Origin: Acridotheres tristis
Lineage: Eukaryota; Chordata; Aves; Passeriformes; Sturnidae
Length of the DNA: 64,000 nucleotides
Direction of reading: 5' to 3'
Assembly: GCA_037013685.1 (NCBI GenBank)
Contig: CM072905.1
Span: 1,995,491 to 2,059,490 of the forward strand
Made by a program: the position numbers and the translations under genes. Below are positions 23,800 through 35,412 of this stretch, piece by piece. The first letter of the stretch is position 1, and each line of letters opens with the position of its first letter. The notes under the pieces were generated by a model, which did no database searches, was not told where the DNA came from, and saw nothing but the letters and a program-made list of their open reading frames with translations.

Positions 23800-24440
23800 T
23801 GAATTTGGGGCATCCTCCCTCTGAGGGTCACAGGGATGGGACTGGAAATCCTGCAAGTGAATGGGCCATGAAATAAATCATGGATTGATTTGGATTAGAA
23901 ATGAGGAGGAAATTCTTTCTTCTTTCTTCTTTCTTCTTTCTTCTTTCTTCTTTCTTCTTTCTTCTTTCTTCTTTCTTCTTTCTTCTTTCTTCTTTCTTCT
24001 TTCTTCTTTCTTCTTTCTTCTTTCTTCTTTCTTCTTTCTTCTTTCTTCTTTCTTCTTTCTTCTTTCTTCTTTCTTCTTTCTTCTTTCTTCGGAGGAAATT
24101 CTTTATATGTAAATTCTTTATTCATAACCTGGGCTCATTAATTTGGGGCATCCTCCTTCTGAGGGGATGGGACTGGAAATCCTGCAGGTAAATGGGCAGT
24201 GAAATAAATCATGGATTGACTTGGATTAGAGATGAGGAGGAAATTCTTTATTCAGAATTCTTTATTCTTTATTCAGAGGAAATTCTTTATATATAAATTC
24301 TGTATTCATAACCTGGGCTCCTTAATTTGGGGCATCCTTCCTCTGAGGCTCACAGGGATGGGATTGGAAATCCTGCAAGTAAATGGGCCATGAAATAAAT
24401 CATGGATTGATTTGAATTAGAAATGAGGAGGATATTCTTT
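23800..24440. repeat. Segmental triplication, about 110-bp core
   Basis: A segment with GGGGCATCCTCCCTCTGAGG, then GGGATGGGACTGGAAATCC, then AATGGGC, then GAAATAAATCATGGATTGA, then GAGGAGGAAATTCTTT occurs three times in direct orientation, at about 23807-23915, 24142-24250 and 24330-24440. The junctions carry AT-rich TTCTTTATTCAGAATTC or CTTTATATATAAATTC sequence. The first copy is separated from the second by the TTTCTTC tract. Confidence 0.9.
23912..24090. repeat. (TTTCTTC)n microsatellite
   Basis: About 25 nearly perfect copies of a 7-bp pyrimidine unit, roughly 179 bp, ending at CGGAGGAAATTC. Polypurine/polypyrimidine tracts of this length can form triplex (H-) DNA. The frames translated across it are simple repeats. 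Confidence 0.97.
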
Positions 24441-24444
24441 CTTC

Positions 24445-24592
24445 AGAGGGTGCCCAGAGCAGCTGTGGCCACCCCTGGACCCCTGGAAGTGTCCAGGGCC
24501 AGGCTGGAGCAGCCTGGGACAGTGGGAGGTGTCCCTGCCCATGGATTTAGGGATGGTCTTTAAGGTCCCTTCCAACACAAACCATTCCATGA
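24445..24592 (+). mobile_element. CR1 3' fragment
   Basis: TGCCCAGAGCAGCTGTGGCC, ACCCCTGGACCCCTGGAAGT, GGCCAGGCTGGAGCAGCC, TGGGACAGTGGGAGGTGTCC, then CTTTAAGGTCCCTTCCAACA and ACCATTCCATGATTG. A well-preserved sense CR1 tail of about 148 bp with the terminal octamer motif. Confidence 0.92.
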
Positions 24593-26045
24593 TTGATAAG
24601 GCACACCCTGTGTCCCTGAGGCTCTGGGAAATATTTGTGGAAAAGTCTGAAATAGTTCAATAAAGATGGAAACTGAGAACTCAAACACACTGAGAAACTC
24701 CCTCTGTTGAGTTGAGCTCTTTGCCATCAAGTAATAAAAAGGAACAATATTTATTTCCATCACAAAAAAGTCCATAGGGATCTACAGGAGAGGTGCAAAT
24801 CTCAAAATTAACAGCGTTCCTATAGCTTCAAAGAAAAATAGAGACGTTTAATAGAAAATTACCAGGGTTTATGTAAAAAATAAAAATACAAAAGATTAGA
24901 TAAGAGGCCTGGCTTGCAGACATCTGTCTTTATCAGTTAAAAGCTGCTCTGCCCCCACAGAACAATGTCACTGGTGGGAAGAATTACAGTGCCCGTTTGC
25001 CCTTTGTGACAGATCTCTTGGAGATGGATTGGCCCAGGAGCTCCATGGGACACCCAGACCTTGCACTGATCCATCCGAGGCTCTTCCTATCCAAACAACC
25101 CCTGGGTTCCCCAGCACGACCACCTCAGCCAGGCTCCATCATCACCTCCCTGTTATAACAATTCCTGGCCTGATTTACGTTTCCCACTGTCTTTAGGCAG
25201 TTATTTCAGGCCTCATTCCGAATTATTTTGTTTCAGGCCAGTGTTATCATGCTATAGATGTATTTGTTTAAATCCTGGCTGACTTCATGGGGGCAGTTTT
25301 TTAAAGGAAGGAGAAAATGAAAATCAAAGTCAAAATACGTGCTGGCTTTTTTGGGATGGGTGCCAACCTGCTTTAGCTGGCACAGAAATGAACAATAGCT
25401 GTGGGATTATCCACTCTTTTTTCACCCAGATGCTCATGGGATTTTTGCTGGGATATTTTAGTTCAGAACCTTTCTCTGCCCAACAGAAAAGAGCAGAACT
25501 TCTCAGTGTTCCACACTGATCCATTCTGCTCCTTCAAAAGAAATTCATGGGAAAAAAATGAATATAAACTTCTAGACACTTCCCCACAATGGAAAACTCT
25601 CTCTTGATATTGTCATGTTAAAATTGTACTCTCCCACTGTGGAATGAGGCCTGGATTTAGGATGTTCACCTGAATATTTTTAATTTGAATTATTCCTTAT
25701 TGAAGTTCAGCATTTGAACAGCTTTGATGTGGATGATATTTACCCAGGCTGGTTTTGCCCACTTGTTATCAGGCATCCTGAGGCTTCCTTGGAAATAGAG
25801 ACTTCCACAGGCAGCAGTCAGGATCTGATCCAAAATCTGAATTCCTGAAAATGGATCTGAGGAATGTTAAAACACAAGAAATGCTTGGGATGGAAAGGGG
25901 TGGGAGGGAAAGGCTTAGAAGGGGAAATTTGGGAAAAGTCTCACTTAGAGAAGCAGAGAGCACTTTGTGTTTCCCTGGGATCATGTCCCTCCAAGCTTTT
26001 TATTTTCAGTAATCTCAGCCTAAAGTGATCCCCAAAAACTGGACA
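24593..26045. other. Unique non-coding sequence
   Basis: No gene, repeat or RNA recognised. Confidence 0.5.
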
Positions 26046-26102
26046 TGGAAATGTTGGACTTGATATTCTTGGAGGTTTTTTCCAACCTTGGAGATTCCGT
26101 GG
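26046..26102 (+). mobile_element. CR1 3' terminal scrap
   Basis: ATGTTGGACTTGATATTC, then TTGGAGGTTTTTTCCAACC, then TTGGAGATTCCGTGG corresponds to the last 55 bp or so of CR1. It ends about 75 bp before the adjoining minisatellite. Confidence 0.75.
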
Positions 26103-26179
26103 TCACTCAAGTGCTTCTCCTTCCCTTGGGTGGGTTAAGTTTGGTCCAGAGAATCTCCTTGGATAAAATGGGAGCAGCT

Positions 26180-26822
26180 GGGAAGGGGATCCAGAGTCTG
26201 AGAAGGGGATCCATGATCTGGGAAGGGAATCTATGATCTGGGAAGGGGATCCAGAGCTTGGGAAGGGAATCCAGAATCTGGGAAGGTGATCCATGATCTG
26301 GGAAGGGGATCCATGATCTGGGAAGGGGATCCAGCATTTGGGAAGGGGATCCAGAATCTGGGAAGGGAATCCATGATCTGGGAAGATGATCCATGATCTG
26401 GGAAGGGGATCCATGATCTGGGAAGGGAATCCAGAATCTGGGAAGGTGATCCATGATCTGGGAAGGTGATCCATGATCTGGGAAGGGAATCCATGATCTG
26501 GGAAGATGATCCACAGTCTGGGAAGGGGATCCAGCATTTGGGAAGGGGATCCAGAATCTGGGAAGGATATCTACAGTCTGAGAATTGGATCCATACTCTG
26601 AGAATTGGATCCACACTCTTGGGAATTGGATCCACAGCCTAGGAAGGGGATCCATGACCTGGGAAGATGATCCACAGTCTGGGAATGAATCCACAGCCTA
26701 GGAAGGGGATCCATGATCTGGGAAGATGATCCACAGTCTGGGAATGGGTTTACAGCCTGGGAAGGGGAGCCAAAATCTGGGAATGGGATTCACAGGCTGG
26801 GAATGGGATCCACAGCCTGGTT
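26180..26822. repeat. Minisatellite, 20-bp unit containing GGATCC
   Basis: About 31 copies of GGATCCATGATCTGGGAAGG and variants (AGAATCTG, AGCATTTG, ACAGTCTG, ACAGCCTG). Most carry a BamHI site. Larger blocks recur, for example GATCCAGCATTTGGGAAGG followed by GGATCCAGAATCTGGGAAGG near 26330 and again near 26530. Minus-strand frames of up to 195 codons come from the repeat. Confidence 0.95.
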
Positions 26823-29800
26823 CCAAAGCAGAGGGACAATTCAGGCTGCAGGGATGGGCAGAGGTTGGCACATCCCAGCTCACCCAGAAATGGGACACCC
26901 AGCCCGGCCAGGAAACAAGGGGAGAGAAGAACTCCTGCTCCCAGACCTTGCCCAAAATCATCCAAGTTCAAGTTTACATTCTTTAATTTCTAATCCTGGC
27001 CCTGCTGCTGCTGCTGCTTTCACTCTGAGAGTGCTGAATGCACAGAAAGAGAAAATAAAGAGGGAATGACAGACGGAAAAAGTGTGTTTGAGCCACAGCT
27101 GTTTCCTCCTTCCTTCAGCAAAAATGATTTAAGTACCTTATAACCTAAGGGAGAAAAAAAAAAAAAAAAAAAAGGATGGTTTTGTAAGTGAAAAATGTCC
27201 TGTCAAAGCGTCTGCTATAAAATTTCTCATTGTTAAGTAATAATTCTGAGATATTATCTTACTTAATGATTTAGGATTGGGGTTTTTTTTTTTCTTAACC
27301 AATCCCAAAATTTCCATTACAGAGAGAAAGGAACTGGCCAATGGTGACAGATTTTATGAGAAAAATATGAGCAGAGTAAGGAAAACAGACAGGGGAAGAA
27401 AAAAAAACCCTGAGGATTTTGCTTGCGTACGATGTTCTGCCTAGATGGGGAAAATAGAGGATAATCAAAGGCTTTGGGGAATAATTAAGAGGAAAGACAA
27501 GAGCAGCTTCCCACCTGAAGAGTGGGAAGTTCCTGTCTAAGGTTCATCCTACCCACTCTCAGCCAGTTCTGTTTGTAGGATGGGAAAAGGGAGGAGATAA
27601 AGAGGAATTGATGTTTTAGGGGAACCAAAGCACCCTCCAGGCAGGCTCGGGTTCCTCCATTACCTGAAACCCTCAAAAGACCAAATTCTTAATGCGAGAA
27701 TCAAACCCTGGGCACAAAACTTGGGTGAGGGAAAGAAAGATTGGAGCTTTTAGAGATGTGAGAATGGAAATAAAACCGGGTTTAAGCAGCACCTGAGCTT
27801 AGGTCCCACTTTTTAACTTTGTCCTCACATTTGGTCCCTGAACAGCTCTGAGAGGGGCTGGGGAAGCAGATTTTGATGGTGATAAACACAATTTCTTCCT
27901 TTTCTTGGTTATTTCAACCTATTTTCCTTTCAAGCCTGCTCTAAGTCACTGCCACTTAAGAGCTGACTCTTGGGAAAGGTTTAAAGCTGTTTTATCTTTC
28001 AAATAAAGGGGAGACAAGGAGTCAACGAAGAGAATAAACATCATTTTAGGATGTGGAGGGGTTGGTATCTGGCTCTCTGCCTGGAGCTGCTCACCTGCAT
28101 CTGAGGTGAGAGAGTGGAGAGGAGCCAGGGTGATGCTCACAGTGCTACAACAAAATAAAAAAATAATAGGAAAATAAAGTTATTTTAGCCTAAAAACTGA
28201 GTGGGTTTAGTATGGAAACCAGGAAGAGATGGAGCCTTAACTTTACATTTCCTACGGCCCCACGTTTCACAAACACCTCTGATTTACCCCACAAAAAATG
28301 TTTCTATTCCATTTCATGAGGTAACTCAAAAGCAGATTTGGAAAGAGTTGCCAAACATGGGCCTAAAGCAGAATTTAAAGAGCCTGAAAAAAACCTGCAC
28401 CACAAAAGCAACTTGGAATTGTGAGCTTTGCTGCTCGGAATAGGGAACCTGTGTCAAAACAAAACTCTGCTTATCAATCTTTAATTGAGCTTGTGCATGA
28501 GGCAGAAGACATCAGGTATCAACAAAAGCAGACAGGTTTGAAATGAGAAGCAGATGGTCACCCCAAAGCTCCTGTCTTGGAAAATAAATGAGAGGAAAGA
28601 GAAGCAAATCGAGTAGCAGTGCCGGGTTTATATCCAGTGATCTGCTCCGAGATCTGGAAACAGTTGACAATTAATTGAAATAACACATTGCAAATTGTCA
28701 CTGTACGCTGAAAAATCTTCGGGGGGAAAAAATGCTGTTTGCTCTGGAAATTTGGATTGTGCTGAAGGCATTGTAAGGAAAAAATGTTACCCAGCTCAAC
28801 CCAAATTTCCACAGAATTTTGCCACCCAAAATATTTGCAGGGATTTTAAGTACAAGCTGATATTTGGGGCTTTTTAACCATCAAGAGGTGAAGTTGGCTT
28901 TTCTCCAGTGCAAAACCTGACTCGCTTCATGGGGGAAAAAAAGCAATAAATCTTTTTTTTTTTTTTATTTAAATAAAGCTGCAGAAACCTCACCAGCATC
29001 CCCACAAGCACCTGGGTTTTACTGTCCAACTATTTGTTCAGAAATACTTCAAGATTTAACCTCATTTTTCTTAAACACAGGACACTTATCAAAAACATGG
29101 CATTGAGGCCAAAGAGGCTCTTCTAGGATTTGTTCTCCCTTATCTCCCTCATAAATAAGTTCTTTCTGCACTGGAGAAGGAAAAGGGAAGGAGGGAGGGA
29201 AATGCCACCCACTGGGAAGCAGGAAAGAGAGAGAAATGCAGCACGAAATCTCCATTTTCCCTGATTTCAGCAGGTGTTTGAGTGCAGTGGCCAAGCAAGG
29301 TTGGTTTTGTGGAAAAGTATTCCAGTGTGTGGGGATTTTTTATTGTCACTCGTGCAGTATCAGAATTCGGAATCAGCAGGAGAATTAATCATGGAACACA
29401 GACTTCCTCTTGCCTGCCGTGTCCCACAGCCTTTCCCTGCCTTTGCTCCCGTCTGGAATGAGGGCACTGCTGCTCCCCAATCCCCAAGGAAACAGCAAAG
29501 AGGGCAAGGGGCAGCTGGAAAAAAAAAAATATTAAAACAACCCCACTGCAAAATCTGTTTCCACTGGGAATTGGAAATACCTTCCTGCTGCATTCTTTCC
29601 ACATCTGCAAGGGCCATACTTGGATTTCATTAAAAAATATTTCCCCTTATCTGGAGCAGGGTCTGACACAAGCCATGCATTTGTTACTCCTGACATAGTT
29701 TCTTTTTGAGCTGCTTGGGTTTTTCCTCCAAGGTCTTTTTATTCCTGCCCTTTCTGCAGTTTGGAGGGGAGGCTCTGGGTGATGGACGTGGCAGGATTTC

Positions 29801-30299
29801 TGTGGGAAGGTGTGTTCCAGAGGCAAGGTGTAAACCATGGGAACACCACGTGCTCATTACCCACTGTGGGTGTGAAAATCACGAGTGTGCAGCTCCAGCA
29901 GGACCTTGGATGGTCTGGGCACAGAGAGAACCTTTGGAAGAATTTTTAGCTGCATTTTCAGCCCCACTCTTCTTTCTGCAACCAACTTCTATCTGCATCT
30001 TTTGAAAACCACTCTGTTCTTTTTCTGTCTTGGATAAGGCTGCTCTGTTAAGTGAGGTTATCACCGAAATTCATTTTATCCCAGCAGATTTCTGTCCATG
30101 TTACAAAAACCAGAACCCTCATCTGCTCCTTGCAACAACAAGAAGTCAACAGGAGTTTTATCACTGAAGGAGAAACAGATCTTTTATCTGCCAGGTAGTG
30201 ATAGGAAAAGGAGGGGGAATGGCTTCAAACTGGGAGTGGGTTTAGATTTGAGACTGGGAAGGAATTGTTCCCTGGCAGGGTGGGCAGGCCCTGGCACAG
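26823..30299. other. Unique non-coding sequence
   Basis: About 3.5 kb with A20 at 27154-27173, a poly(T) near 27282-27293, a poly(T) near 28952-28966 and an A-run near 29520. Frames of up to 119 codons lack recognisable domains. No gene supported. Confidence 0.45.
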
Positions 30300-30470
30300 A
30301 TTCCCAGAGCAGCTGTGGCTGCCCCTGGATCCCTGGCAGTGCCCAAGGCCAGGCTGGACATTGGGGCTGGAGCAGCCTGGGACAGTGGAAGGTGTCCCTG
30401 CCATGGCAGGGGTGGCACTGGATGGACTTTAAGGTCCTTTCCAACCCAAACCATTCCATGATTCCATGAT
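30300..30470 (+). mobile_element. CR1 3' fragment with octamer tail
   Basis: TTCCCAGAGCAGCTGTGGCT, GCCCCTGGATCCCTGGCAGT, GCCAGGCTGGACATTGGG, CTGGAGCAGCCTGGGACAGT, GGAAGGTGTCCCTGCCATGG, ACTTTAAGGTCCTTTCCAAC, then CCATTCCATGATTCCATGAT. About 170 bp, ending in two ATTCCATG octamers. The best-preserved CR1 tail in the window. Confidence 0.95.
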
Positions 30471-32147
30471 ATGATGCTGATGAAAGTGAGAGATCGAGAT
30501 GATGACAGTAAAAAGAATTATTTGCATTTACCAAGCTATAAAGGGAACTCTTCTCTTTACCTGTCTGCATCCTTCTCTACCCAACAAACAGATATTTTAT
30601 TAATTTTTAACTCCTACCTGGGCCTTAACAGTTCTAGAAGAAAAGTCAATGTCCTCATTTTCTGTTGTCAATGAGAAAATGAATAGTCTGCACTAGGACC
30701 CACAGTGATCCCTCCTAGCTCTGTATGGGATAGCAGAGGTGTAATTAATTGCTGCATTATTATATGAGGATTGCTTTGTTCTGGTGAAAGCAAAAGAACC
30801 ACAGAGCTTTCCTCTGAGTCCTCAGATTATGATAAAACCCTAAAATGTGCTGGGTAGAAAATTTCCATAGAGGAAGGGTTGAGGATCTTCATCAGAAAGA
30901 GGAGCTTGTAGGGAATGAGGAATCCAGGCCATGGGGACTCTTCCTCAGGGTTTTTTAAATGGGATTGACTTGTTTTGCCTCAGGAGAGGAGGCTGAGGGG
31001 GGATCTCACAGCTGCCTGCGAGAGCATCAAGGAGGCCAAGCAGCAGGCAGAGGAAAGTTATTTAAGTGAAGAGACAATGTTGGCACGAGAAGAAATGGGT
31101 ATAAATAGACAGAGGCTGGAAATCCCTTCCAATAGGAATAGTGAGGACACATGAAAGGAAATCAGGCCAGCTCTCCAAGCGAGGATCATGGAAAGCGATT
31201 CCGCGCTCTCTGCGGCGGCTGGGCCCTCTCGCCCAGGAGGCCCAGCCCCTGCTCCTGCAGAGCCCTTTTCCTTCTTCTGCATTTCATACTGAGCCTGGCA
31301 CCAGCTGCAGCAGGGCCCCTGCACTGGTGAACTCAAAAAAAAAAAAAAAATAAAGAGCTGGGGATGGGGTCTTGCCACCAAATCTGTGCCTTGGATGCTC
31401 CCCTTGGGGACGGGGTTGGATTCCGTGTGTAGCCCCAGGGCCCATCCAAGTGCAGCCCGGTCCAACTTGTGACAGCAGAAATGAGATCTTTTCCTGAGTC
31501 TGAAATGCCTCTTGGTGTTGTGTGAGCTCATGAAAAAGTCAGGATTATTTTTGTCTTTCTAAGTAAAAGGGAAGATTTACTGCGCTGATTTGATGACCTG
31601 ATGTGTTTTCTGGAGCAGGCCGCGCTGTGGGCCTGGAACAAAGGGCGATGAGCGCATCCACGATTTTCACAATAGCATCTTCTCCCCGTGGCACTGGGAC
31701 AGACGTGGCTGCAGAAGGTTTGGAGCTTTGAGCAGCTGGTTCCAGACAGGCAGAGGTTTGAACAGGCAGGAAAAACAGGATAGGAACAAGTTTCTCCCAC
31801 TCATCCTCACTGTTGCTCTTTGTAAGATTAAAGGTCCTAAAAAGAGTCCCATCTTGGTATTCCTTCAATTCAGCTTTTATCCTTGGTGCCTGGGGAGGCT
31901 TTGAAAAGTGGTTTTTAGTCCTAGTTCTCTGCAGTAACAGGTGACCTTCTCCAGGGGACAGCCTTACCTGGGCCTGCTCAGATTCCCTGACTGTCATTCC
32001 CAGTTTTCCCTTTTTGAACACATTTTAACAAAGCTTTCCATCTGTTATTGTTTTTTACTCTCTGGAGCGAATGCGATGTTTGTAGTTAGAGGAAACCACC
32101 ACGAATTCTTGCAAATGAAAGGAGATATAAAATATTGTCTCATTGAC
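30471..32147. other. Unique sequence with CpG-richer blocks
   Basis: Most is ordinary AT-rich sequence. Around 30975-31035 there is weak similarity to a CR1 segment (GAGGAGGCTGAGGGGGGATC). Blocks at about 31180-31290 and 31600-31720 carry several CpG. A minus-strand frame of 158 codons (31545-32021) contains a strong donor-like CAG|GTAAGG at about 31964-31972 and an acceptor-like CTTCTGCAG at about 31710-31718. I do not recognise a protein and cannot call a gene. Confidence 0.3.
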
Positions 32148-32285
32148 AGTCTCTCACACTCGTAAATGGGCACTTTTATCTCATAAACGGGCACTTTCAT
32201 CTCATAAACGGGCACTTTTATCTCATAAATGGGCACTTTCATATCATAAATTATCACTTTCATATTATGAATTGCCACTTTTATA
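32148..32285. repeat. Tandem repeat, about 20-bp unit
   Basis: About six copies of GGGCACTTTTATCTCATAAA and variants (TTTCATATCATAAA, TTTCATATTATGAA), decaying to the right. Confidence 0.93.
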
Positions 32286-32815
32286 TATGGGTTTTTTTCA
32301 CACACAAAACACGTTATTTTTGCTTTTTCCCCTGGCATCACCTCCTACCAAGACCTCATCTTTTGCCTCTAGTTTCAAACCCAATTCTCACAAACCGTCG
32401 AGCAAAAAAACCTTTATTGTGATGTTGCTAAACCAAATCCCAGTACGTTCGATCGTCCCTTGGCAACCACGGCCGCGGCAGGGTCAGCCCCGGGTCAGGA
32501 GTGGGCTGTTGGCAGTCAGGAGCCAGCAGCTCCCGTATTTTCCCATCCTGAGCAGGGGTGGCAGGAGCAGGAGGTGACGTTTGTGGCTCAGCAGGAAATC
32601 TCTGCGCCACGGCCACGGCTCCAGCTTTTCTGTGCCTGGAGCTCCTCGTGCTCCCGTGCCCTTTCCGTGGCGGACTCGAGCTGCTGGCCTTGGTCTTGGA
32701 GGCCCAGCCCTGCTCCTGCTCCTGCCCCAGGCTGCTCCACAGGCCCTGCCCTCGCTCCTCAGCTTCTCCTCACAAACTCTGAGAGAACGTGGGGCACGGC
32801 AGCACCGCGGTGTTT
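32286..32815. other. CpG-richer unique stretch with an open minus-strand frame
   Basis: About 32440-32800 is the most CpG-rich unique stretch seen here (for example GTTCGATCGTCC and CCGCGGC). On the minus strand one frame is open from 32769 to a TAG at 32430-32428, 113 codons, followed 9 bases later by AATAAA (plus-strand TTTATT at 32413-32418). That arrangement resembles a terminal exon with a very short 3' untranslated region. Against it, there is no good in-frame splice acceptor and no recognisable domain; the composition is Pro/Ser/Ala/Arg-rich. I do not call a gene. Confidence 0.3.
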
Positions 32816-33372
32816 TCCCTCTGAAACATCTGCTGCTGTGCTGAAACATCTCCTGCTGTTCTGAAACACCTTCACCTATTCTGAGACACCTTCATGTGTT
32901 CTGAGACACCTTCACCCCTTCTGAAACACCTTCACCCCTTCTGAAACATCTTCTGCTGTTCTGAAACACCTTCACCCTCTCTGAAACACCTTCTGCCATT
33001 CTGAAACACCTTCTGCTGTTCTGAGACATCTCCTGCTGTTCTGAAACACCTTCACCCATTCTGAAACATCTTCACCCATTCTGAAACATCTTCTGCTGTT
33101 CCGAAACACCTTCACCCTTTCTGAAACATCTTCTGCCATTCTGAAACCTCTTCACCCATTTTGAAATATCTTCTACCATTCTGAAACACCTTCTGCTGTT
33201 CTGAGACATCTCCTGCTGTTCTGAAACACCTTCACCCATTCTGAAACACCTTCTGTTCTGAAGCACCTTCACCCTTTCTGAAACCTCTTCTGCCATTCTG
33301 AAACACCTTCTGCCATTCTAAAACATCTTCTGCTCTTCTGAAACACCTTCACCCTTTCTGAAACACCTTTTC
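32816..33372. repeat. Minisatellite, 20-bp unit with a 180-bp higher-order period
   Basis: About 28 copies of CTGAAACACCTTCTGCTGTT and variants (CATCTTC, TTCACCCATT, TTCTGCCATT). Bases 33001-33060 recur without a difference at 33181-33240, exactly nine units (180 bp) later, which shows block duplication. Confidence 0.95.
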
Positions 33373-35412
33373 CCACCATGTCCAGATCTCTGATTTCAGC
33401 CCCCATGCTTCACCAGCCTTTTCCTTTATAATATCCAGCCTTTATCCTCCTCCATGGTATGAAAGGCTCATGGAGCTGAGAAGTCTCTAAACTTCAGTTG
33501 TGATGGGACAGTTCTTGAGTAGAAATTCCTATTTTTACCTAAAACACAGAAAAGGTGATCCCTGAATTAGCCTCATCTGTCCCACTGTCCTGTGTACATC
33601 CCTGGTCTCCATGTCTTTTGATTATTCCAAGAAGGCACAGATATATATATATATATATATTATTTTTTTGCTCTATCTCCTCAGTTTATTCAAATTTTTA
33701 TCTTATTGCTATCCTTTCATTTACCCATTTTTCCAAGTTTAGGGGAAGTCAGGCAGCCAAAACCACAACCCAGCAGACTCTTGTTTGCTGACTGTTCATT
33801 GGATAAATTAGCAGCTCTATACAGAAGCTTAATGCTATTGATTTAATTATTTTTTTAATCTCCACTGCATGGAAAGGCCTTATGGATTGGATTTTCCTTG
33901 GAAAAGGACACTGCTAAGGAAATATTGGGTGAGTGGGTGATGAAGGCAAGAGGCTGAGCCCACTGCAGAGCCTGACTTAAAGTCAGAGAGATCAGTGACG
34001 GGTTGGGAGCCACCACAACCTCAACCACTTGGAAAGCAGCTCCCACCTTAGAGTGGGATAGAACTGGTTTTAGGGAGCACTGTCTTATCAGAGGTGAAAA
34101 GATCATGGGGCTGTGTTCAGTGTGACTCTACTCTTAAAGAATTGGTGTGGAATTATCAGAGCAAATGACTCAAAAAAGGAATAAACTCTCCGTGCTTTCA
34201 CTTCTCCAGAATCAGATAGGACATTACTCATAGCTTCGAGATTGCTAAAAAGGTCATGACCAAAAGTTTAGCTCACAGTTAAATTCAAAGGATCCATTTA
34301 AAATATGTTAAAGTGCCATTATAATAATTTTTTCTTATGTTTGGGTTTGCAAAGGCCATCACCTCTCAGTCCATGGCGATGAAGCTCACCGATGTTTCAG
34401 AAAAACACAGACTGAGTGAATTTTAAACCCAAAATCACTTTCCAAGTGAGGAGGAATGAGTGAGATTTTGGAGGATGTCCTCACTGGGGGGAAGAGCAGG
34501 AGAATTTAGGCAGAGAAAGTCAGACTCAGGCATGGTTTGGGTAGCAATGGACCTTGAAGCTCGTGTCGTCCCAACCCCTTGCAGCAGCCCAGGAGGCCCA
34601 TCCCAGTCTGTCACCGTTGAGAGGAACGTTGAATTTGTCTTTAAAAGGAGCTGTGGATCTGCTTGTAGATAAAACCAGCACTGAGAGATAAAAGAAACAA
34701 TGGGATGGATTCCACTGATTGATGAATGGAAAGAGATATTTGCCTTTACAAACAAACTGCAGGGCTGCTGATCAATGAAATTGGATATCGAAAGGTGAAA
34801 GAAGCAACGGAGGGGAAAACTGTGAATTCTGTAAGAATTAAAAATTAAAAGGGAGGGTTATACATTAGAGGGGAATCTCAGGTATCAGGATTTGGGCAGT
34901 CTGTGCCTCTCAGGTACCTCAGCCCATAGGGAAAGAGAGAGGGAAATGCAGATGGGAAATTGGGACAAAAAGGAGGCTGCGTCCTCCAAAAATTGGAGAG
35001 ATCCCAGGGGAATGTCCCATGGCCTCTCCCTTTATTCGAATAAAGCAAAAAGGACTCCCCTGTCTCCTTTTTGGACATAAACCTCTGGTGTTTGTGGATT
35101 CATTTTCCTGACACCGTGGCAGCACGGCCCGTTGCTGTGGGCACACAGCTCTGTTATCACTGAGTGAGCCCTGGGCTGTGCCAGGCTGGGGGCACAGGGG
35201 CAGTGCCACACTCCCACACCGCCCTGCTCAGCTCCCCTTCTGCTCTCAGCCCTGTCTGGGTGCCCAGCACAAAGGTTTTGGCAGGGCTGGCTGCGAGGAC
35301 AGAGGGAAGAGCAAAGGAGCACCTCGTGTGTCCAACACTGGCAGCACAGCACTGGGGAAAAGCACTTTAAAGCAGAGTAAATTACACATCCAGCCCCGTT
35401 TGATCACTCCAA
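33373..35412. other. Unique non-coding sequence with an (AT)n run
   Basis: Contains about eleven AT dinucleotides at about 33640-33661. Frames of up to 106 codons have no recognisable domain. No gene supported. Confidence 0.5.

Noticed and set aside
22972..23856. 294-codon minus-strand frame, Pro/Ser/Cys-rich
   Set aside because: Produced by the G-rich minisatellite. Three overlapping frames are open at once and no non-repetitive domain is present.
30975..31035. Additional CR1 fragment
   Set aside because: Only one word (GAGGAGGCTGAGGGGGGATC) resembles CR1 and the flanks do not follow, so it was left as a remark.
32816..33372. CRISPR array
   Set aside because: Units are contiguous without unique spacers and the genome is avian; the same holds for the other arrays.
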